DNA of 64,000 nucleotides from WHSW01 sp963740055. Lineage in GTDB: Bacteria > Actinomycetota > Thermoleophilia > Solirubrobacterales > 70-9. A program made the position numbers and the translations under genes. The notes under the pieces are model-generated. The model ran no database searches, was not told where the DNA came from, and was given only the letters and a program-made list of their open reading frames with translations. Positions 56,422 to 64,000 of the stretch are shown one piece after another. How positions within the stretch are numbered: position 1 is the stretch's first letter; every line of letters starts with the position of its first letter. The stretch covers positions 868,001-932,000 of the forward strand of contig CAVUCL010000005.1 of the NCBI GenBank assembly GCA_963740055.1, given 5' to 3'.

Positions 56422-58045
56422 CGCTGCGATGGGAGCGGTAGTGGCGGATCAGCGCGTTGGTCGAGCTGTCGTGGGCGAGCTCGGGCTCGTCGGTGGCCTG
56501 GAGCTCGGGCACGATCCGCATCGCCAGCACCTTGCCGAGCTCGACCCCCCACTGATCGAACGAGTCGATCCCCCAGACCGTCCCCTGGGTGAAGACGCTG
56601 TGCTCGTAGAGCGCGACCAGGCTGCCGAGCGCGAACGGGGTCAGCCGCTGGGCGAGGATCGTGTTCGTCGGCCGGTTGCCCTCGAACACCCTGTGGGCGA
56701 CCAGCTCCTCCGAGGTGCCCTCGGCGCGAACCTCGTCGGCGGTGCGGCCGAAGGCGAGCGCCTCCGCCTGGGCGAAGACGTTGGCGAGCAGCAGGTCGTG
56801 GTGGTCGCCGAGCGGGTTCAGCGATTCGCAGAAGCCGATCAGATCGCAGGGGATCAGCTTCGTGCCCTGGTGGATCAGCTGGTAGAAGGAGTGCTGGCCG
56901 TTGGTCCCCGGCTCGCCCCAGTAGATCGCCCCGGTCTCGTAGTCGACCCGGGCGCCGTCGAGGGTCACGTGCTTGCCGTTCGACTCCATCGTCAGCTGCT
57001 GGAGGTAGGCCGGGAACCGCTTCAGGTACTGCTCGTAGGGCAGCACCGCCGCCGTCTGCGCGCCGAAGAAGTCCCCGTACCAGACCCCGAGCAGGCCCAT
57101 CAGCGCCGGCAGGTTTACCTCGGTCGGGGCCTCGCGGAAGTGCTCGTCGACGGCGTGGAAGCCGGCGAGCATCTCGGCGAAGCGCTCGGGGCCGATCGCG
57201 AGCATGGTCGAGAGCCCTACGGCTGAGTCCATCGAGTAGCGCCCGCCGACCCAGTCCCAGAACCCGAACATGTTCTCGGTGTCGATCCCGAACTCGCCCA
57301 CCCCATCGGCGTTGGTCGAGACGGCGACGAAGTGGCGGGCGATCGCCTCCGGCTCGCCACCGAGGCCGGCGAGCGCCCACTCGCGCGCCGTGTGCGCGTT
57401 GGTCATCGTCTCCAGGGTCGTGAACGTCTTCGAGCAGACGACGAACAGCGTCTCCGCCGGATCGAGGTCGCGGGTCGCCTCGACGAAATCAGTGGCGTCG
57501 ACGTTGGAGACGAATCGCAGCCGCAGCTCGCGCTCGGAGTAGAAGCGCAGCGCCTCGTAGGCCATCACCGGCCCGAGGTCCGAGCCGCCGATGCCGACGT
57601 TGACCACGTTTCGGATCGGCTTGCCGGTGTGCCCGCGCCACTCGCCCGCGCGCACCCGCTCGCAGAAGCCCGCCATCCGGTCGAGCACCTCGTGCACCTC
57701 GCGGACCACGTCGGTGCCGTCGACGACCAGCGAGCGCTCGCGCGGCATTCGCAGCGCCACGTGCAGGACCGAGCGGTCCTCGGAGACGTTGATCCGCTCG
57801 CCCTGGAACATCGCCGCCCGGCGCTCGGCTAGCTCGCACTCCGCCGCCAGGTCGGCGAGCAGGCGCACGGTGTCCGGCGTGATCCTGTTCTTCGAGTAGT
57901 CGAGCCGCAGCCCGGCGGCCTCGACCGTCATCCGCTCGCCGCGGCGCGGGTCGTCAGCGAACAGGTCGCGCAGGTGGCGGCCCGAGAGCTCGGCGTAATG
58001 ACGTTCGAGCGCCGCCCAGGCGCGCCGCTCGCGCAGGGCGCTCAC
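56414..58045 (-). CDS. pgi: glucose-6-phosphate isomerase
   Basis: Interconverts glucose 6-phosphate and fructose 6-phosphate. The 543-residue protein has VVNVGIGGSDLGPVMAYEAL (SIS domain), the family signature region around FVVCSKTFTTLETMTNA, WDWVGGRYSMDSAVGLS and the C-terminal FDQWGVELGKVLA. The GTG at 58045 is 7 bp after the tal stop and begins the normal N-terminal helix; the much longer upstream frame is antisense-like filler over tal. It links the pentose phosphate genes to glycolysis. Confidence 0.95.
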   Translation of the reverse strand: MSALRERRAWAALERHYAELSGRHLRDLFADDPRRGERMTVEAAGLRLDYSKNRITPDTVRLLADLAAECELAERRAAMFQGERINVSEDRSVLHVALRMPRERSLVVDGTDVVREVHEVLDRMAGFCERVRAGEWRGHTGKPIRNVVNVGIGGSDLGPVMAYEALRFYSERELRLRFVSNVDATDFVEATRDLDPAETLFVVCSKTFTTLETMTNAHTAREWALAGLGGEPEAIARHFVAVSTNADGVGEFGIDTENMFGFWDWVGGRYSMDSAVGLSTMLAIGPERFAEMLAGFHAVDEHFREAPTEVNLPALMGLLGVWYGDFFGAQTAAVLPYEQYLKRFPAYLQQLTMESNGKHVTLDGARVDYETGAIYWGEPGTNGQHSFYQLIHQGTKLIPCDLIGFCESLNPLGDHHDLLLANVFAQAEALAFGRTADEVRAEGTSEELVAHRVFEGNRPTNTILAQRLTPFALGSLVALYEHSVFTQGTVWGIDSFDQWGVELGKVLAMRIVPELQATDEPELAHDSSTNALIRHYRSHRSVD

Positions 58046-58052
58046 CGGATGC

Positions 58053-59126
58053 TCAGCCGACGGCCTGGCGCTGTTCGGCGATCGTCCCGAGCAGCTCGCG
58101 CCAGGAGGCGACGAACGCATCGGCGCCGTCGCGCTGAAGCCGCGCGGCGAGCGCGTCGACGTCGATCCCGGCCGCCTCGAACGCGGCCAGCACCTCGGCC
58201 GAGTCGCCGCCGTCGGCGCCGAGCTGCTCGCCGACCTCGCCGTGGTCGGCGAATGCCACCAGCGCCTTCTCGGGCATCGTGTTGACCGTGAACGGCGCCG
58301 CGAGCCCCTCGACGTAGAGCACGTCGGAGGCATCGGGGTCCTTGGTCCCGGTGCTCGCCCACAGCAGCCGCTGCGGTCGCGCTCCCTCGTTCGCGAGTCG
58401 CAGCCAGCGCTCGGACTCGAGCAGCTCGCGGTAGGCGGCGTAGGTGCGCTTGCCGACCGCGATCCCAAGCCGGTTGCGAAGCTCGTCCGGCGCCTCGCCG
58501 GCGACGGCGGCGTCCCAGCGGCTGATGAACAGCGAGGCGACCGAGGCGACGTCGGGATCGAGGCCGGCCTCGATCCGGCGCTCGATCCCCCGCATGTAGG
58601 CCTCCGCGGCACTGAGGTAGTGCTCGGTCGAGAACAGCAGCGTGACGTTGACCGGGATCCCGACGAAGATCGTCTCCTCGATCGCCCGCCGCCCCGCCTC
58701 GGTGCCCGGGATCTTGATCAGGAAGTTCGCCTCGGCGCGCCCGTAGAGCTGCGCCGCCTGCTCGATCGTCGCCTCGGCATCGTCGGCGAGCAGCGGCGAG
58801 ACCTCGAGCGAGACGCGGCCGTCGACGCCGTCGGTCGCCGCGTTCACCGGCTCGAACAGCTTCGCCGCCCGGCGCAGGTCGGCGAGCGCGAGCTCGAAGA
58901 ACATCGCCTCGCCCTCGAGGTCCTGCTCGCGCAGCTCGGCGATCTGCTCGTCGTAGGCGTCGCCCGCGCCGATCGCCTTGTCGAAGATGGTCGGGTTCGA
59001 GGTCAGCCCGGTGACCGAGAGCTCCGAGACGTAGCCGGCGAGGGTGCCGTCGTCGAGCATCGTCCGGGTGATGTTGTCGACCCAGAGGCTCTGGCCGAGG
59101 TCGTGGAGGGCTTCGGTTGGCTTCAT
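58053..59126 (-). CDS. tal: transaldolase
   Basis: Moves dihydroxyacetone units between sugar phosphates in the non-oxidative pentose phosphate pathway. The 357-residue protein is the long actinobacterial form, beginning LHDLGQSLWVDNITR with TGLTSNPTIFDKAI and the Schiff-base Lys in EANFLIKIPGTEAG. A strong GGAGGAAC ribosome site precedes the ATG. It lies 24 bp downstream of tkt; tkt-tal-pgi form one operon. Confidence 0.95.
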   Translation of the reverse strand: MKPTEALHDLGQSLWVDNITRTMLDDGTLAGYVSELSVTGLTSNPTIFDKAIGAGDAYDEQIAELREQDLEGEAMFFELALADLRRAAKLFEPVNAATDGVDGRVSLEVSPLLADDAEATIEQAAQLYGRAEANFLIKIPGTEAGRRAIEETIFVGIPVNVTLLFSTEHYLSAAEAYMRGIERRIEAGLDPDVASVASLFISRWDAAVAGEAPDELRNRLGIAVGKRTYAAYRELLESERWLRLANEGARPQRLLWASTGTKDPDASDVLYVEGLAAPFTVNTMPEKALVAFADHGEVGEQLGADGGDSAEVLAAFEAAGIDVDALAARLQRDGADAFVASWRELLGTIAEQRQAVG

Positions 59127-59150
59127 CTGTTCCTCCAGGGTGGTTGCTGT

Positions 59151-61199
<2,049 letters not shown>

Positions 61200-61221
61200 C
61201 GGTCCGTAGATTGCCGCAAAC

Positions 61222-61881
61222 GTGGACGCGACGATCGAAGCCGAGAAGCGACTCGCCGCCGAGGCGGCGGCGGCGCTGGTCGCCGACGGGATGCGGGTCG
61301 GCCTCGGGACCGGCTCGACCGTCGCTCATCTGCTGCCGGCGCTCGCCGAGCGCGGGCTCGAGATCCGCTGCGTCGCGACCTCGCCCGCGACCGAGGCGGC
61401 GGCGCGTGAGCTCGGGCTCGCGCTCGAGCCGTTCTCCGAGCTCGAGCAGCTCGAGCTCGCGATCGACGGCGCCGATCAGGTCGCGCCCGACGGCTGGCTG
61501 GTCAAGGGCGGCGGTGGAGCTCACACGCGCGAAAAGATCGTCGCCGCGGCGGCGCAGCGCTTCGTCGTCATCGCCGACTCGACGAAGCCGGTCGCGGCGC
61601 TGAGCGCGCCGGTGCCGCTCGAACTACAGCGCTTCGGCCTCGCCGCGACCCTGCGCGAGCTCGGCCCGGTGTCGCTGCGCGACGCGGAGCCGACGCCCGA
61701 CGGCGGCCTGCTCGCCGACTACACCGGCGAGCTCCGCGACCCGATGATGCTCGCGATGCGCCTCGCGACCGTCCCCGGCGTGGTCGAGCACGGGCTCTTC
61801 CCGCCGGCGCTGGTGAGCGAGGTGCTGATCGGGCGCGACGGGTCCGTCGAGCGGTTGGCGATCCGGGGCAGCTCGCGCTGA
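61222..61881 (+). CDS. rpiA: ribose-5-phosphate isomerase A
   Basis: Interconverts ribose 5-phosphate and ribulose 5-phosphate. The 219-residue protein has GLGTGSTVAHLLPAL (phosphate loop), the catalytic AIDGADQVAPDGWLVKGGGG and VIADSTKPV. The GTG at 61222 has TAGATT 9 nt upstream (61207-61212). It stands alone on the plus strand between tkt and pgl, and converges on pgl with a 4-bp gap. Confidence 0.94.
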   Translation: MDATIEAEKRLAAEAAAALVADGMRVGLGTGSTVAHLLPALAERGLEIRCVATSPATEAAARELGLALEPFSELEQLELAIDGADQVAPDGWLVKGGGGAHTREKIVAAAAQRFVVIADSTKPVAALSAPVPLELQRFGLAATLRELGPVSLRDAEPTPDGGLLADYTGELRDPMMLAMRLATVPGVVEHGLFPPALVSEVLIGRDGSVERLAIRGSSR

Positions 61882-61885
61882 ACGC

Positions 61886-62542
61886 CTACCCGGCCGCGTC
61901 GGCGTCAGATAGGACGACCGCATTGTCGGCCCGCACCCGCCCGGCCGGGATCGACTCGTCGCCGGCGCGCAGCCGCGCCAGCGGCTCGCGCTTGTCGGCG
62001 CCGGTGACCAGCCAGAGGACCTCGCGCGCCGCTGCCAGCGCCGGGTAGGTGAGCGTCATCCGGCGCCGGCCCTGGTAGGGACCGGTGATCGCGACCGCCC
62101 GGTCGGCGACCTCGAGCACCGGGTCGTCGGGGATGAGTGAGGCGGTATGGCCGTCGGGCCCGAGGCCGAGGTGGGCGAGGTCGAGCCGCGCCGGTAGGGT
62201 CGCGCCGTAGTCGGCGGCCGCCACCTCGAGCTCGGCGGCGGTCACGTCCATCGGCCGGATCGAGGCCCGGGCGGCGGCCGGAACGCTCGCCTCGAGGTGG
62301 GTCAGGTTGCGGTCGTCGTCGCCGTCGGGCGCGACCCGCTCGTCGACCTGGAAGACCGCGATTCGCGCCCAGTCGAGCTCGTGCTCGGCGAGCAACTCGA
62401 ACATCCGCCAGGGCCCGCGGCCGCCGCTGACCGCGAGCGAGAACGCGTCCCGGGCTGAGATCGCGGCCTCAGCCGCGTCCGCGATCAGAGCCGCCCCGCG
62501 GCGCGCCGCCGCCTCCGGTCCGGCGAGGACCTCGACCCTCAC
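61886..62542 (-). CDS. pgl: 6-phosphogluconolactonase (DevB type)
   Basis: Hydrolyses 6-phosphogluconolactone. The 218-residue protein has LAVSGGRGPWRMFELL, VFQVDERVAPDGDDDRN and HLGLGPDGHTASLIPDDP, all characteristic of the DevB/SOL family. GTG 62542 overlaps the gnd stop (GTGA), so the two are translationally coupled. Note that rpe, the remaining pathway enzyme, is at the other end of the window. Confidence 0.94.
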   Translation of the reverse strand: MRVEVLAGPEAAARRGAALIADAAEAAISARDAFSLAVSGGRGPWRMFELLAEHELDWARIAVFQVDERVAPDGDDDRNLTHLEASVPAAARASIRPMDVTAAELEVAAADYGATLPARLDLAHLGLGPDGHTASLIPDDPVLEVADRAVAITGPYQGRRRMTLTYPALAAAREVLWLVTGADKREPLARLRAGDESIPAGRVRADNAVVLSDADAAG

Positions 62543-63552
62543 CGCTTCTCGTCGTGCCCGCCGAACTGCTTGCGCATCGCCGACAGAACCCTGTCGGCGA
62601 AGTCGTCGAGCCCGCGTGAGGCGAAGCGCGAGTAGAGCGCCGTGGTCAGCACCGGCGCCGGCACCCCCTCGTCGATCGCCGCGATCGAGGTCCAGCGACC
62701 CTCGCCCGAGTCCGAGACCCGGCCCTCGAACTCCTCCAGCGCCGGGGACTCCCGCAGCGCCGCGGCGGTCAGGTCGAGCAGCCACGAGCCGACCACGCTC
62801 CCGCGCCGCCAGACCTCGGCGACCGCGGGGATGTCGATCTCGTAGCGATAGAACTCGGGCTCGGCGAGCGGCGCCGTCTCGGCGTCGGCCTCGCGCTCGG
62901 TCGAGCCCGCGTTCGCGTTCTCGAGGATGTTCAGGCCCTCGGCGTAGGCGGCCATGAGCCCGTACTCGATCCCGTTGTGGACCATCTTCACGAAGTGCCC
63001 GGCGCCGCTCGGCCCGCAGTGCAGGTAGCCGTTCTCGGCCGTGCTCGGCTCGCCCTCGCGCCCCGGCGTGCGCTCCGCCGCCTCGACCCCGGGGGCGATC
63101 GTGGCGAAGATCGGATCGAGCCGCTCGACCGCGCCCTCGGGGCCGCCGATCATCAGGCAGTAGCCGCGCTCGAGCCCGAAGACGCCGCCCGAGGTGCCGC
63201 AGTCCACGTAGTCGACCCCGCGCTCGGCGAGCTCGCCGGCGCGGCGGATGTCGTCGCGGTAGTACGAGTTGCCACCGTCGATGATCGCGTCGCCGGATTC
63301 GAGCAGGGCGCCGAGCTCGGTGACCGTCGCCTCGGTGATCTCGCCCGCCGGGACCATCACCCAGGCGGCGCGCGGGGGCTCCAGCTTCGCGACCAGGTCG
63401 TCGAGCGAGTCGGCGCCGATCGCCCCCTCCCCTGCCAGTCCCGCGACCGCCTCGGGGTTGACGTCGTAGACGACGCACTCGTGTCCGTCGCGCATCAGCC
63501 TGCGCACGAGGTTGGCGCCCATGCGCCCGAGGCCGACCATCCCAAGCTGCAT
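62539..63552 (-). CDS. gnd: 6-phosphogluconate dehydrogenase, short decarboxylating type
   Basis: Oxidatively decarboxylates 6-phosphogluconate. At 337 residues it is the short YqeC/GntZ-like form rather than the 470-residue E. coli type; short forms often prefer NAD. It has MQLGMVGLGRMGANLVRRL (Rossmann), DCGTSGGVFGLERGYCLMIG and the catalytic Lys region GAGHFVKMVHNGIEYGLM. The ATG at 63552 has TAGTAT 7 nt upstream. Cofactor choice is inferred from subfamily. Confidence 0.93.
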   Translation of the reverse strand: MQLGMVGLGRMGANLVRRLMRDGHECVVYDVNPEAVAGLAGEGAIGADSLDDLVAKLEPPRAAWVMVPAGEITEATVTELGALLESGDAIIDGGNSYYRDDIRRAGELAERGVDYVDCGTSGGVFGLERGYCLMIGGPEGAVERLDPIFATIAPGVEAAERTPGREGEPSTAENGYLHCGPSGAGHFVKMVHNGIEYGLMAAYAEGLNILENANAGSTEREADAETAPLAEPEFYRYEIDIPAVAEVWRRGSVVGSWLLDLTAAALRESPALEEFEGRVSDSGEGRWTSIAAIDEGVPAPVLTTALYSRFASRGLDDFADRVLSAMRKQFGGHDEKR

Positions 63553-63559
63553 CGCCCGG

Positions 63560-63565
63560 ATACTA
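63560..63565 (-). promoter_or_regulatory. -10 hexamer for gnd (leaderless)
   Basis: Minus strand TAGTAT, 7 nt before ATG 63552. In the 50-bp gap to zwf the plus strand also has TAGGCT (63586-63591), 11 nt before the zwf TTG, so the two divergent promoters are close together. Confidence 0.45.
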
Positions 63566-63602
63566 AGCGCCCGGCGGCGAGCGAATAGGCTGGGACGCCT
63601 AC

Positions 63603-64000
63603 TTGGCCGACTCCACCGACACGTTGGTGATCTTCGGCATCTCCGGCGACCTGGCGCGGAAGATGACCTTCGAGGCGCTGTATCGGCTCGAGCGCCGCGG
63701 CGACCTCGGCTGCCGGATCGTCGGGGTCGCCAGCAACCGCTGGGACGACGAGACGCTGCGCGCACACGCTGGGGAGGCGATCCGGGCGACCGTCGCCGAC
63801 GCCGATCCGCAGGTCGTCGACCGGCTCTGTGAGCGGATGACCTATGTCACCGGCGACTTCGTCGACGACGCCACCTACGCCGCGCTCGCCGAGGCGCTCG
63901 GGGACTGCCACAACCCGGTCTTCTACCTCGAGATCCCGCCCTCGCTGTTCGCGGAGGTCGTGCGCCGGCTCGGGGCCGCCGGACTGACCGAGGGCGCCCG
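63603..64000 (+). CDS. zwf: glucose-6-phosphate dehydrogenase, N-terminal part (cut by window end)
   Basis: First enzyme of the oxidative pentose phosphate pathway. The frame begins at TTG 63603 and stays open to the window edge (about 132 codons). It starts ADSTDTLVIFGISGDLARKM, the NADP-binding G-x-S-G-D-L-A motif, and continues with LYRLERRGDLGCRIVGVASN and NPVFYLEIPPSLFAEVV, as in G6PDH. The active-site RIDHYLGK block lies beyond the window. TTG is the only start before the motif; it has no clear ribosome site and a nearby TAGGCT, so a very short leader is likely. Confidence 0.9.
   Translation, partial: MADSTDTLVIFGISGDLARKMTFEALYRLERRGDLGCRIVGVASNRWDDETLRAHAGEAIRATVADADPQVVDRLCERMTYVTGDFVDDATYAALAEALGDCHNPVFYLEIPPSLFAEVVRRLGAAGLTEGA

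Overview
The window is very GC-rich, gene-dense bacterial chromosome with actinobacterial character: GTG/TTG starts are common, there are many 4-base ATGA/GTGA start-stop overlaps, ScpA/ScpB sit next to RluB and Cmk-Der, there is no ftsA, and a Ku-based end-joining operon is present. The DUF3352-like protein and the secreted NSVNSGDLKDGAV-type protein suggest class Thermoleophilia (Solirubrobacterales or a relative); this placement is inferred from gene content only. I see no rRNA, tRNA, CRISPR array, prophage or insertion sequence. No gap between genes exceeds 300 bases; the largest (15578-15852, 54373-54660, 38468-38676, 18677-18869) each hold regulatory or repeat features listed below.

Layout. 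39-6100 (minus): rpe, a zinc-ribbon gene, rsmB, fmt and def, each overlapping the next by 4 bases, then priA. 6142-9727: PH-domain membrane protein (+), metK and a DUF3352-like protein (-). 9735-18676: der and cmk; a cupin (+); aroA, tyrA and a DAHP synthase gene (aroF/aroG type) behind an aromatic leader peptide; an M15 peptidase (+); a HisC-like aminotransferase, aroH and rluB. 18711-21258: a 154-bp inverted-repeat element, scpB, scpA, trpS. 21354-24893 (+): propeller-like protein, M14 peptidase, ECF sigma factor and putative anti-sigma factor, tightly coupled. 24890-31621: fetB/fetA-like transporter, then lig, ku and LigD-type polymerase (non-homologous end joining), a methyltransferase and a MocR regulator. 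32087-36542 (-): complete glycine cleavage system gcvT-gcvH-gcvPA-gcvPB. 36565-54372 (-): the division and cell-wall (dcw) cluster mraZ-rsmH-ftsL-ftsI-murE-murF-mraY // murD-ftsW-murG-murC-murB-ftsQ // ftsZ, interrupted once by two plus-strand genes. 55663-64000: HAD phosphatase, pgi, tal, tkt, rpiA, pgl, gnd and the start of zwf, i.e. nearly the whole pentose phosphate pathway.

Main observations. (1) A previously unnamed (to my knowledge) palindromic repeat family occurs four times (10574, 19457, 40657, 56333). Each copy has a 20-nt near-invariant loop, a 9-bp stem whose sequence differs between loci but is self-complementary at each locus, and extra 3' stem arms spaced exactly 24 bp apart. 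Copies lie inside or at the edge of coding genes and encode an octapeptide pattern (xxAEEVxG) in one frame. (2) The DAHP synthase gene is preceded by a 29-codon leaderless ORF ending W-S-N-W-Y-W-R-F-S-stop, a likely attenuator. (3) Many genes have a TANNNT -10 hexamer 6-10 nt before the start codon, so leaderless transcription looks common; three of these hexamers contain the stop codon of the upstream gene. (4) Nine reading-frame breaks in conserved, mostly essential genes (der x2, aroA x2, DAHP synthase, M14 peptidase, gcvT, murC, ftsI) are all repaired by removing one base. A one-sided pattern like this points to insertion errors in the assembly rather than to pseudogenes.
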